A stretch of DNA of 30,966 nucleotides from Bacteroidetes bacterium UBA5697 (GCA_002420145.1 DIHL01000052.1:1-30966), one strand, 5' to 3'. Positions 15,083 to 23,024 are shown, counted from the stretch's first letter. Made by a program: numbers and translations. The notes: a model not told the origin generated them from the letters alone.

Positions 15083-17737
15083 ATGGAAATCGCTAAAACA
15101 TATAATTCTGCTCAGGCAGAACAAACTTGGTACCAGTACTGGTTAGATAATAAATTCTTTAAATCGACTCCTGATCACAGAACTCCTTACACCATTGTTA
15201 TTCCTCCACCAAACGTAACTGGGGTATTACACATGGGACACATGTTAAATAATACTATTCAAGATGTATTGATTCGTCGTGCTCGTATGCTTGGATTCAA
15301 TGCATGTTGGGTGCCAGGAACAGACCATGCTAGTATTGCAACTGAAGCTAAAGTAGTGGCTTTACTAAAGGAACAAGGAATAAACAAAGCTGATTTAAGC
15401 CGCGAAGATTTCTTGAAACATGCCTGGGGCTGGAAAGAAAAATATGGTGGAATTATTTTAGAACAATTGAAAAAGCTTGGTGCAAGCTGCGATTGGGATA
15501 GAACTCGCTTTACTATGGATGAACCAATGAGCGAAGCGGTAATAGATGTGTTTATTGATTTATATAATAAAGGACATATTTATCGTGGTGTGCGTATGGT
15601 AAACTGGGATCCGCAAGGATTAACTGCAGTGAGTGATGAAGAAGTTATTCATAAAGAAGCGCAAAGCAAATTAGTTTACGTTAAATATCAAATACAAGAC
15701 TCTAATGAGTTTATGACTGTAGCTACTACTCGTCCGGAAACCATTATGGGCGATACGGCAGTTTGTGTAAATCCAACTGACGAACGCTATACGCATTTAA
15801 AAGGAAAACAAGTCATTGTTCCTATTGTGAATCGTGTGGTTCCAATTATTTTTGATGAATATGTTGATAAAGAATTTGGTACTGGTACATTAAAAGTAAC
15901 ACCAGCTCATGATATCAATGACTTTAACTTAGGACAAAAACATAAATTACAAACTATTGATGTTTTAAATCCTAATGGAACTATTTCGGAAGCGGCTGGT
16001 GCTTATGTTGGATTAGATCGTTTTGCTTGTCGTAAACAAATCATAAAAGATTTAGAAGAGAAAGGTTTAGTTGTAAAAATAGAAGACATTAAAAACAAAG
16101 TTGGATACAGTGAGCGTACAAATGCAGTTATTGAACCACGTTTAAGTATGCAGTGGTTTTTAAAGATGGAAAACGTAAGTAAGCCAGCTTTAGAAAATGT
16201 GGTGAATGGAGAGATTAAATTAATACCGGAAAAATTCATTAATACCTACAAACACTGGATGGAAAATGTACACGATTGGTGCATTAGCCGTCAGTTATGG
16301 TGGGGACAACGTATCCCAGCTTGGTATGATGGACAAGGAAATACAGTGATTTGTAAAACAAAAGAAGAAGCCGTAGAATTATTAAAAGCAAAAAATGCTT
16401 CTTTAAATGTAAATGATATAAAACAAGACGAAGATGTATTAGATACATGGTTCTCCTCTTGGTTATGGCCAATTACGGTATTTGACCCAGCAGTTATTAG
16501 AAATGGAAAAGCAAACGCGAATGCTGATTTAAACTACTACTACCCTACTAACGATTTAGTAACGGCTCCAGAAATCTTATTCTTTTGGGTTGCACGTATG
16601 GCAATTGCTGGTTACGAATGGATGCAAGAAAAACCATTTACTAATGTTTACTTAACAGGTATCGTAAGAGATAAATTAGGTCGTAAAATGAGTAAGAGTT
16701 TAGGTAATTCTCCTGACCCATTAGACTTAATTGAAAAATACGGTGCTGACGGTGTACGTGTGGGAATGTTATTGTGTTCGCCTGCTGGTAACGATTTAAT
16801 GTTTGACGAAAGTTACTGTGAGCAAGGACGTAATTTTGCAAATAAAGTTTGGAATGCATTTCGTTTAATTGCCGGATTTGAAGTGGCTTCGACAGGCTCA
16901 GCCACCATTCAAAGTGATGCGCAAAAAGCAGCGATTACTTGGTTCGATAATAAATTATCAGAGCAATTAGAAATTATTAATGATCATTATTCTAAATATA
17001 GAATGAGCGATGCTTTAATGACAACTTATAAATTAGTGTGGGACGATTTCTGTGCTTGGTATTTAGAAGCTATTAAACCCGATTTTATTGATGGTAAAGC
17101 ACAACCAATTGATAAAGCAACTTATGACGCAACGATTGGTTACTTAGAATCTTTATTAAAAATCATGCATCCTTGGATGCCATTTATTACAGAAGAAATT
17201 TGGCATTTGATAAAGGAGCGCGATGCAAAAGATTGTATCATTGTTGCTGAATGGCCAACTGTTAAATCTGATTTAGATAAAATACAATTAGCAGAGTTTG
17301 AAGTAAGTAAAGAGCTTGTTGCCATGGTACGAAATGTTCGTGCGCAAAAACAATTATCTCCTAAAGAAAAATTAGAAGTGATTGAAAAATCGGAAGCGAC
17401 TCGCTCTTACTTTGATAGTACCATTATTAAGCTAGCAAACTTATCAGCTTTTTCATATACTAAAGAAAAAGTAGAAGGCGCCTTCTCATTTCAAATTAAA
17501 ACTACTGAGTTTTATATTCCTTTAGCAATGAACTTAAATAAGGAAGATGAAATTGAGCGTTTAACAAAAGAATTAGAATATAACAAAGGCTTCTTGAAAT
17601 CGGTTCAGATTAAATTATCGAATGAGAAATTTGTAGCGAATGCGAAGCCTGAAATTATTGCAAGTGAACGTAAAAAAGAAAGTGATGCATTATCTAAAAT
17701 TAAAACCTTAGAAGAGCAATTAGCTGTTTTAAACTAA
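15083..17737 (+). CDS. valS: Valyl-tRNA synthetase
   Basis: Class I aminoacyl-tRNA synthetase charging tRNA-Val in the cytoplasm; 884 residues, normal for the family. Signature motifs are PPPNVTGVLHMGH (41-53, the HIGH motif as HMGH), the CP1 editing domain with TTRPETIMGDTA and DEYVDKEFGTGTLKVTPAHD, DTWFSSWLWP, and GRKMSKSLGNSPDP (KMSKS at 535-539). The anticodon-binding helices and the C-terminal coiled-coil arm (about 815-884) complete it. Oddity: codons 601-608 (VASTGSAT), at the start of the anticodon-binding region, coincide with a palindromic repeat. The ATG at 15083 fits the family N-terminus (TYNSAQAEQTWYQYW). Confidence 0.98.
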   Translation: MEIAKTYNSAQAEQTWYQYWLDNKFFKSTPDHRTPYTIVIPPPNVTGVLHMGHMLNNTIQDVLIRRARMLGFNACWVPGTDHASIATEAKVVALLKEQGINKADLSREDFLKHAWGWKEKYGGIILEQLKKLGASCDWDRTRFTMDEPMSEAVIDVFIDLYNKGHIYRGVRMVNWDPQGLTAVSDEEVIHKEAQSKLVYVKYQIQDSNEFMTVATTRPETIMGDTAVCVNPTDERYTHLKGKQVIVPIVNRVVPIIFDEYVDKEFGTGTLKVTPAHDINDFNLGQKHKLQTIDVLNPNGTISEAAGAYVGLDRFACRKQIIKDLEEKGLVVKIEDIKNKVGYSERTNAVIEPRLSMQWFLKMENVSKPALENVVNGEIKLIPEKFINTYKHWMENVHDWCISRQLWWGQRIPAWYDGQGNTVICKTKEEAVELLKAKNASLNVNDIKQDEDVLDTWFSSWLWPITVFDPAVIRNGKANANADLNYYYPTNDLVTAPEILFFWVARMAIAGYEWMQEKPFTNVYLTGIVRDKLGRKMSKSLGNSPDPLDLIEKYGADGVRVGMLLCSPAGNDLMFDESYCEQGRNFANKVWNAFRLIAGFEVASTGSATIQSDAQKAAITWFDNKLSEQLEIINDHYSKYRMSDALMTTYKLVWDDFCAWYLEAIKPDFIDGKAQPIDKATYDATIGYLESLLKIMHPWMPFITEEIWHLIKERDAKDCIIVAEWPTVKSDLDKIQLAEFEVSKELVAMVRNVRAQKQLSPKEKLEVIEKSEATRSYFDSTIIKLANLSAFSYTKEKVEGAFSFQIKTTEFYIPLAMNLNKEDEIERLTKELEYNKGFLKSVQIKLSNEKFVANAKPEIIASERKKESDALSKIKTLEEQLAVLN
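16883..16905. repeat. REP-like palindrome inside valS
   Basis: GTGGCT (16883-16888) and AGCCAC (16900-16905) flank the core TCGACAGGCTC. The core is of the TTCGACa-GCTCAg type also seen at 20100-20140 and 25260-25282. It keeps the valS frame and encodes V-A-S-T-G-S-A-T. Confidence 0.6.
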
Positions 17738-17763
17738 ACCAATAATATGAATAATAAAAAAGC

Positions 17764-17780
17764 GGGCTAATATTTAGCCC
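17764..17780. terminator. Bidirectional terminator between valS and the collagen-like lipoprotein
   Basis: GGGCTAA (17764-17770), loop TAT, TTAGCCC (17774-17780), with an A-run on the left and a T-run on the right. It can end both convergent transcripts and begins 27 bases past the valS stop. Confidence 0.85.
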
Positions 17781-17807
17781 TCTTTTTTATTGAATATAAT
17801 TCAGAAA

Positions 17808-18329
17808 TTAATCTAATGGTAATCCGTAATATTTCATGGTTGCCTTGTAATCATTAAAATCTACAGGTTTCTTTCTAGATCCTTTATAATCTGAAGATGG
17901 AATAATTACAATTTTAGTTTGAGAAACTATATATTTTATACCTGTATAAGATGTTCCATCTGGATTTTGAGCTACTAAATATAAGTTTTTTGATGGATTG
18001 TATGTAAATATTCTAACTTGATAAGTACCAGCATATCCTAATCCTGGAGAAGAATACCAATTCCCTAATACCTGATGATAAACAAGTACAGCACTTGAAT
18101 CTAATAAATTTGTTGTAATTTCTGGGTACATTGCAAGAGATATACCAATCGTTGGATTAGCAACCTCTATAGAATCTTTTCCGTAATAATACATTTTCAC
18201 ATTGGCATTCCCATTTGTTCCGTTTGTTCCGTTTGCGCCGGCAGGTCCCATATCACCTTTTTCAGCTTTTTTACAAGATACTAGTGAGGCAAATAATGCG
18301 AACACTGCAATAAAGATTTTTGTTTTCAT
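17808..18329 (-). CDS. Lipoprotein with short collagen-like Gly-X-Y segment
   Basis: A 173-residue predicted lipoprotein (leader MKTKIFIAVFALFASLVSC, lipid cysteine 19). Six Gly-X-Y triplets follow immediately (KGDMGPAGANGTNGTNGN, about 24-41), ending in a domain with VKMYYYGKDS, STRAND-like YQVRIFTYNP and KIVIIPSSDYKGSRK. Collagen-like stalks placed directly after a lipid anchor are common in Bacteroidota lipoproteins and probably hold the domain away from the membrane. The C-terminal domain was not recognised. A -7 element (18359-18366) and a direct-repeat motif lie upstream, and a shared terminator lies downstream. Confidence 0.75.
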   Translation of the reverse strand: MKTKIFIAVFALFASLVSCKKAEKGDMGPAGANGTNGTNGNANVKMYYYGKDSIEVANPTIGISLAMYPEITTNLLDSSAVLVYHQVLGNWYSSPGLGYAGTYQVRIFTYNPSKNLYLVAQNPDGTSYTGIKYIVSQTKIVIIPSSDYKGSRKKPVDFNDYKATMKYYGLPLD

Positions 18330-18358
18330 AAGTTAATAGTTTAAAGGTTTTATGAAAA

Positions 18359-18366
18359 CAAAATTA
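18359..18366 (-). promoter_or_regulatory. -7 promoter element TAATTTTG for the collagen-like lipoprotein
   Basis: An exact TAnnTTTG match on the - strand, 29 bases before the ATG. The spacer and -33 region (18371-18393) holds two copies of GTTACT 12 bases apart around ATTTAAAT, which could be a regulator-binding site. Confidence 0.4.
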
Positions 18367-18441
18367 TAGAGTAACTGTTATTTAAATAGTAACATATGTC
18401 ATAGTTAAATATGATTGATGTTTGAATCAATAAATAATATT

Positions 18442-18546
18442 AGGAAGGTGCAGAACCAAAATTAAAACTGATGATAATTGTCAGAAAAAACAGTTAACTT
18501 TTTTCAATAAACATCAGGGCGTTGTTTAATATTATCTGCACCTCCT
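18442..18546. repeat. Inverted-repeat element (~105 bp) after the MarR gene
   Basis: The outer arms AGGAAGGTGCAGA (18442-18454) and TCTGCACCTCCT (18535-18546) pair over 12 positions with one extra base. Nested inside are CTGATG (18468-18473) / CATCAG (18512-18517) and the near-palindrome AAAAAACAGTTAACTTTTTT (18485-18504). It starts 3 bases past the marR stop. ATT flanks both ends, which could be a 3-bp target duplication. It may be a miniature inverted-repeat element or a structured RNA. It accounts for half of the 220-bp gap here; no reading frame was seen. Confidence 0.55.
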
Positions 18547-18549
18547 ATT

Positions 18550-18978
18550 TTATTCACAATTCTTAATGATTGTTTTCATCACCTTTGTCACATGTTCTTC
18601 TTTGGCAATTCCAATTCCTTTCAAGGCTTGATTCCTATATTTTTCTACAACAACAGAAGCTGCTTCAATCGTTTGTAAACCTAAGTCCGTTATAGTTAAA
18701 TTAGATTTTCTTCTATCATCTTTATTAAGGTTGCGTTTTATATATTTTGCTTTAACCAACAATTCAATAATTCGTGTGATGGATGCTGAATCTTTAAATA
18801 CAACTTCGGCTAGTTCTTTTTGAGTGATTTGTGGATTTTCATTCAAGCAGTTTAAAGTCAACCATTGATCAACTGTAATTGATAAACCTGCATTTTTCAA
18901 TTCCTTTTGTGCAAATTGCCTGTAGGATTTAATAGCTTTCTCGATATAATAAAAAAGGACTGAATCAATTTTTTCCAT
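18550..18978 (-). CDS. MarR-family transcriptional regulator
   Basis: A 142-residue winged helix-turn-helix repressor. Helix-turn-helix residues are about 51-73 (ITQKELAEVVFKDSASITRIIELL). The wing contains NKDDRRKSNLTITDLG (85-100), where the DDRR segment is the hallmark of the family. The flanking N- and C-terminal helices form the dimer interface. A perfect 24-bp palindrome 19 bases upstream of its start is the obvious autoregulatory operator. The ligand and other targets are unknown. The neighbours (a lipoprotein downstream, dusB on the same strand upstream) do not reveal a regulated pathway. Confidence 0.9.
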   Translation of the reverse strand: MEKIDSVLFYYIEKAIKSYRQFAQKELKNAGLSITVDQWLTLNCLNENPQITQKELAEVVFKDSASITRIIELLVKAKYIKRNLNKDDRRKSNLTITDLGLQTIEAASVVVEKYRNQALKGIGIAKEEHVTKVMKTIIKNCE

Positions 18979-18997
18979 AATCTCTTATTTAATTCAA

Positions 18998-19021
18998 ATT
19001 TAATTGATATATCAATTAAAT
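18998..19021. promoter_or_regulatory. Perfect 24-bp palindrome, probable MarR operator
   Basis: The half-site ATTTAATTGATA is followed directly by its exact reverse complement (centre at 19009/19010). It lies 19 bases before the marR ATG. Palindromes of this size with a TTGATATATCAA core are typical dimer targets of MarR proteins. Confidence 0.7.
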
Positions 19022-19084
19022 GATTTTGAAATTATATAAATGCGAGAAAAGAGAAGATTAGTGGCTAAAAATAATGACTGAAAA

Positions 19085-20071
19085 TTAGATCAATTCCTTA
19101 TACTTTTCAGGAATAGATAATAATATCTCTCTGATTTCTTCGATATGATCGGTGGTTACCAGTTTCATTCGAGTGTCTTTAAAATGGCTAATTCCCCTGA
19201 AATAGTTAGTGTAATGCGGGCGCATTTCTAATACACCTAATTTAGGGCCTTTCCATTCGATGGATTTATCAAAATGAGCTAAAGCCACTTCTACTCTATT
19301 TTCAAGAGTTGGTTTTGGTAAATGTTCTCCGGTTTTCATGAAATGTTTAATCTCATTAAATATCCAAGGATAACCAATACTAGCTCTTCCAATCATAATA
19401 CCATCTAAGCCATATTTGTTTTTATATTCTACTGCTTTTTCAGGTGAATCAATATCTCCATTTCCAAAAATAGGAATATGCATACGAGGATTATTTTTTA
19501 CGGCAGCTATTGGTTCCCAATTTGAATGGCCTTTATACATTTGAGCACGTGTTCGGCCATGTACGGTTAACGCTTTAATACCAACATCTTGTAAGCGTTC
19601 AGCGACCTCCATAATGTTAATCATGCTATCATCCCAACCCAAACGTGTTTTAACAGTCACAGGTAAATTAGTTGATTTAACAACCGCTTTTGTTAAGCGA
19701 ACCATTAAATCTACATCTTTTAAAACACCAGCTCCTGCTCCTTTGCAAACTACTTTCTTTACAGGACAACCAAAATTAATATCTAATAAATCAGGCTGAG
19801 TGGCGTCTACAATTTTGGCTGACATTGCCATGGCTTCTTCGTCGCCACCAAAAATTTGAATTCCAATTGGTTTTTCGTAATCAAAAATGTCTAATTTTTT
19901 ACGGCTTTTAATCGCATCTCTAATTAAACCTTCGCTACTAATAAACTCAGTATACATTAAATCAGCGCCATATTTTTTACAAACATATCTAAATGGAGGA
20001 TCACTTACATCTTCCATAGGTGCAAGTAATAAAGGAAATTCTCCTAATTCTATGTTGGCAATTTTTACGAT
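19085..20071 (-). CDS. dusB: tRNA-dihydrouridine synthase, probable ATC start
   Basis: FMN enzyme that reduces uridine to dihydrouridine in tRNA. The reading frame upstream of the first ATG (20015-20017) encodes IVKIANIELGEFPLLLAP. This is exactly the family N-terminus, strand 1 of the TIM barrel with the FMN-contacting LLAPM, and it begins with ATC at 20069-20071. A TAG stands five codons further up and no ATG, GTG or TTG lies between. With that start the protein has 328 residues. Other motifs are DINFGCPVKKVVCKGAGAGVL (catalytic Cys102), VTVKTRLGWD, TVHGRTRAQMYKG, IPIFGNGDI and DGIMIGRASIGYPWIF. Starting at the internal ATG would delete essential FMN-binding residues. Confidence 0.9.
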   Translation of the reverse strand: MVKIANIELGEFPLLLAPMEDVSDPPFRYVCKKYGADLMYTEFISSEGLIRDAIKSRKKLDIFDYEKPIGIQIFGGDEEAMAMSAKIVDATQPDLLDINFGCPVKKVVCKGAGAGVLKDVDLMVRLTKAVVKSTNLPVTVKTRLGWDDSMINIMEVAERLQDVGIKALTVHGRTRAQMYKGHSNWEPIAAVKNNPRMHIPIFGNGDIDSPEKAVEYKNKYGLDGIMIGRASIGYPWIFNEIKHFMKTGEHLPKPTLENRVEVALAHFDKSIEWKGPKLGVLEMRPHYTNYFRGISHFKDTRMKLVTTDHIEEIREILLSIPEKYKELI

Positions 20072-20099
20072 GGTGTAAAGGTACTAATCTTTTTTTGAA

Positions 20100-20140
20100 A
20101 TTATTGTCTACATTTCGACTCCGCTCAATGTGACAATAAT
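20100..20140. repeat. REP-like hairpin between the serine hydrolase and dusB
   Basis: The outer arms ATTATTGTC (20100-20108) and GACAATAAT (20132-20140), with inner arms CATT / AATG, surround the core TCGACTCCGCTC. The core belongs to a dispersed Bacteroidota palindrome type (TTCGACTCCGCTCA), recalled rather than searched. It starts 3 bases past the hydrolase stop and may end that transcript or stabilise its 3' end. Confidence 0.65.
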
Positions 20141-20142
20141 AA

Positions 20143-21318
20143 TTATTCCTCTTCCGTTTCTGGTTTTATTCCAGAAGCCTGAGGTCCGTCAATAGCCGCA
20201 TAAATACGCCAAGTAGCATATACGCTGCTGTTTAATCGATTACTTAAAACAATCACAGTTAAACTATCTTTTAATCGGCGGTGAAACGAAGTTCTGTAGC
20301 CATGCCACCAACCATTATGGAATACTTCCTTGGTTGAATCATTCATGTTTTTCATTCTCCATCCAAATCCATAATTATGAGTTTTAATTTCTTTACTATG
20401 AGGTGTAAAAGCTAATTGCTGAGTTGTTTGTGCCAGTAATCTTTTTTGGTACAAAGCGGTACTTAACAAAAATAAATCATAAGTAGTTGTATAAACTCCT
20501 TTATCACCAACTACTCCATCATATCTGTCGTTTGGTACACAGCAAAATTTATTTGTATAACCACAGGTTAAATGTTCTTTTGTACTATCAATATTTAAAG
20601 CGGTATAACTATGAGTCATTCCAAGTGGAGTAAATAAATCTTCTTTTAAAAAAGTTGAGTAACTCTTTTTCGCGATTTTTTCAACGATTAAGGCTAACAA
20701 CGCATAATTTGTATTACTATAATTAAATCGTAAGCCTGGATTTAAATAGGCTTTGGGTTGATGTTTAATCATTATATCAAGCATTTGTTGGTTACTTAAT
20801 CTACAAACCGTATCTCCTAAATATTCTCCACAGAAATAGGTATAATTAGGTAAACCAGAACGATGCGATAATAAATGTTTTACTGTAACATTTTTGTATG
20901 GAAAGTCTGTTAAGATATCAGAAACTTTTGAATCAATGTTTAATCTTCCTTGCTCATATAAAAGCAATGTAGCTACACCAGTAATTACTTTTGATACAGA
21001 AGCTAATTGAAAAATAGAGGAATCGTTTAATAACTTATTTGATTCTTTAACACCATACCCAAACGATTTTTGATAGATGATATCCTTACCTTTTGCAATT
21101 AAAACATTGCCATTAAATACATTTGCTTTGTAAAGTTTGGTAAATAAAGTATCTAGTCTAAATATTTCTGCTCTGTATTTAACGGAATCAATTTTAGATT
21201 GAACGATTGGTTTTTCTGGAGTTTTAAAATTTGGTTTATCGGCTCCTTCCGTTTGATTGCAATCAACAATAAAGGAAGAAAAAATTAAAAAAGGAATTAT
21301 ATATTTTAATGACTTCAA
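20143..21318 (-). CDS. Serine hydrolase, class C beta-lactamase / PBP-like
   Basis: A 391-residue exported penicillin-binding-protein-fold hydrolase. The three active-site motifs are present: SVSK (107-110, nucleophile Ser107), YSN (200-202) and HNG (334-336), plus the family opening FNGNVLIAKGKDIIYQKSFGYG and LLSHRSGLPNY. The start is TTG at 21318 (leader beginning MKSLKYIIPFLIF); the codon before it is ATC and no ATG is available. Cys20 could be lipidated, but the residue before it is Asp, which is atypical for a lipobox. The substrate is uncertain: peptide, ester or peptidoglycan. It follows rlmF on the same strand and ends at a REP-like hairpin. Confidence 0.85.
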   Translation of the reverse strand: MKSLKYIIPFLIFSSFIVDCNQTEGADKPNFKTPEKPIVQSKIDSVKYRAEIFRLDTLFTKLYKANVFNGNVLIAKGKDIIYQKSFGYGVKESNKLLNDSSIFQLASVSKVITGVATLLLYEQGRLNIDSKVSDILTDFPYKNVTVKHLLSHRSGLPNYTYFCGEYLGDTVCRLSNQQMLDIMIKHQPKAYLNPGLRFNYSNTNYALLALIVEKIAKKSYSTFLKEDLFTPLGMTHSYTALNIDSTKEHLTCGYTNKFCCVPNDRYDGVVGDKGVYTTTYDLFLLSTALYQKRLLAQTTQQLAFTPHSKEIKTHNYGFGWRMKNMNDSTKEVFHNGWWHGYRTSFHRRLKDSLTVIVLSNRLNSSVYATWRIYAAIDGPQASGIKPETEEE

Positions 21319-21435
21319 GATAGTGGTATTTAGTGCTACCTACAATCTTAATAAAAAAAGTCAAAACATTGAAGTTGCTTTCGATTTAGTATTCAAAAGC
21401 AATTTGTTAATTACAGAAATTATACCTTTTGTGTA

Positions 21436-22401
21436 TTAGGCTTTCCAGCGTTTTAAACTCCATTGAATGTGCTGAGTGTCAGTTAAAAAGGTCCAAGCAA
21501 CTAAACGGCTACTTTTACTGCCTTGAGACATAGTTATAGTTTTAACGTCTAAAACATTTACTTTTTTTAAAGCATTATAAATGGCAGGCAAATTTTCGCT
21601 TTTAGAAACTAAAGAAGTAAACCATAAACAACTTGATGCAAATGAAGCACTTTCTTCGATCATTTTAGTAATAAAAGTTTGTTCCCCACCTTTACACCAT
21701 AGTTCATTTGATTGTCCGCCAAAATTTAAACTTGATTTTATATTTTTTTGATGTCCTAAGTTTTTCCATTTACGTTCAGTACCTGATTTTGCTTCGGCAG
21801 CTGATGAATGAAACGGAGGATTACACATGGTAATATCTATTATTTCGTTAGGTTTTAAAATACCTTTAAAAAAACAAGATGAATTAGATTGTTGTCTACA
21901 TTCTATAAATTTTGATAAGGAATTGGATTCTACAATTTGATTAGCCACTTTAATAGATAATGAATCAATGTCTGAACCAATAAAATTCCAACCATATTCT
22001 TGATGACCTAATAATGGATATATGCAATTTGCTCCTACTCCAATATCTAAAACAGTTACGTTTTTTCCTTTTGGAATAATGCCACCATTGCTCGATGCTA
22101 AAATATCAGCAATGTTATGAATATAATCTGCTCTGCCTGGAATTGGCGGACATAAATAGTTTTGAGGAATATCCCAAATATCAATTTTATAAAACTGTTT
22201 TAATAAAGCTTGGTTTAATGTTTTAACAGCCAATGGATTTGTAAAATCAATGGTTTCAATATTAAATTGATTAATTGAAACAAATGGTTTTAAATCAGGA
22301 CAAATAGTAATTAACTGTTCAAAGTCGTAACGAGAGCGATGTTTGTTACGTGGATGTAATCCGCTTTTTTCTGGTAAAGAACTATGAGAAGTATTTTTCA
22401 A
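21436..22401 (-). CDS. rlmF: 23S rRNA (adenine(1618)-N(6))-methyltransferase
   Basis: An S-adenosylmethionine-dependent enzyme that methylates A1618 of 23S rRNA. In its 321 residues are the diagnostic N-terminal SGLHPRNKHRSRYDFEQL (13-30) and IWDIPQNYLCPPIPGRADYIHN. The SAM-binding motif is LDIGVGANCIYPL (118-130), the catalytic NPPF is at 194-197, and FHSS-AEAKSGTERKWKNLG completes the family pattern. The start is TTG at 22401, immediately after an in-frame TAA. It lies 16 bases after the acetyltransferase gene, so the two probably share a transcript. Confidence 0.95.
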   Translation of the reverse strand: MKNTSHSSLPEKSGLHPRNKHRSRYDFEQLITICPDLKPFVSINQFNIETIDFTNPLAVKTLNQALLKQFYKIDIWDIPQNYLCPPIPGRADYIHNIADILASSNGGIIPKGKNVTVLDIGVGANCIYPLLGHQEYGWNFIGSDIDSLSIKVANQIVESNSLSKFIECRQQSNSSCFFKGILKPNEIIDITMCNPPFHSSAAEAKSGTERKWKNLGHQKNIKSSLNFGGQSNELWCKGGEQTFITKMIEESASFASSCLWFTSLVSKSENLPAIYNALKKVNVLDVKTITMSQGSKSSRLVAWTFLTDTQHIQWSLKRWKA

Positions 22402-22417
22402 TTAGAAGTTATTAAAC

Positions 22418-22969
22418 CTATGAATGTTGTAGCAACGAATAAACAGCCGTATCTAAAAACTGTCCAGCAAAAAAATAGTTTTCTTTAAAGTAAGCTTCTT
22501 TTACAAAATTAAATTTTTGAAGAATTTTCTCAGATCCAACATTGGTTGGATCAATATGCGCTTCGATAGAATGAAATTTGAGAGTATCAAATCCATACTG
22601 AATAATCTTCTCAACAGCTTCACTTACTATTCCTTGTTTCCAGTATGTTGGATGAAGCATATAGCCAATTTCGGCTCTGTAATGAGCCTTATCTATTCGA
22701 TGAAAAGAAACACTGCCAATCATTTTGTTGTCAGTTTTAAAACAAACTGCCCAACCAATTCCATCATTAAAAGCAATCATTTCATTGATTTTATAAATCA
22801 TAGTTTTTGATTCTTCGATAGATGTTTGTAGTGGTTTGCAAATATGTTTCATGGCATCCACATTACTTCTTAATTCGAAGTAAGACTGAGCATCCTCTAA
22901 AGTAATTCTCCTCAAAACAAGTCTTTCTGTTTCAAGAATGGGAAATGGATCAAAGTTTAATTCAAGCAT
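22418..22969 (-). CDS. GNAT-family N-acetyltransferase (RimJ/RimL type)
   Basis: A 183-residue acetyl-CoA-dependent acetyltransferase. The opening TERLVLRRITLEDAQSYFELRSN and the motifs VSFHRIDKAHYRAEIGYMLHPTYWKQGIVSEAVEKIIQYGF (motif A, acetyl-CoA pyrophosphate loop) and IEAHIDPTNVGSEKILQKFNFVKE are typical of RimJ/RimL-like enzymes that acetylate ribosomal proteins or small amines. The ATG at 22969 was preferred to a TTG two codons earlier, because a -7-like TATATTTG (22973-22980) covers the TTG. The substrate cannot be read from sequence. It follows the pnp terminator and precedes rlmF. Confidence 0.87.
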   Translation of the reverse strand: MLELNFDPFPILETERLVLRRITLEDAQSYFELRSNVDAMKHICKPLQTSIEESKTMIYKINEMIAFNDGIGWAVCFKTDNKMIGSVSFHRIDKAHYRAEIGYMLHPTYWKQGIVSEAVEKIIQYGFDTLKFHSIEAHIDPTNVGSEKILQKFNFVKEAYFKENYFFAGQFLDTAVYSLLQHS

Positions 22970-22990
22970 ATACAAATATACATAAAAACA

Positions 22991-23024
22991 AAAAAGCCAT
23001 CCTCTAATGAGAGAATGGCTTTTT
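22991..23024 (-). terminator. Intrinsic terminator of pnp
   Basis: On the - strand, AAAAGCCATTCTCT and AGAGGATGGCTTTT pair (one G-U) around CATT, followed by a T-run. It begins 19 bases after the pnp stop codon. Confidence 0.85.

Noticed and set aside
19004..19015. FNR/CRP-type box (TTGAT...ATCAA) upstream of marR
   Set aside because: The spacer is 2 bases, not 4, and the symmetry extends over 24 bp; a MarR dimer site explains it better.
21319..21435. Terminator between rlmF and the serine hydrolase (TTGCTTT...AAAGCAA)
   Set aside because: This inverted repeat lies upstream of the hydrolase start and downstream of nothing it could terminate on the - strand except rlmF's far side; it has no T-run. 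Kept only as a weak dyad.
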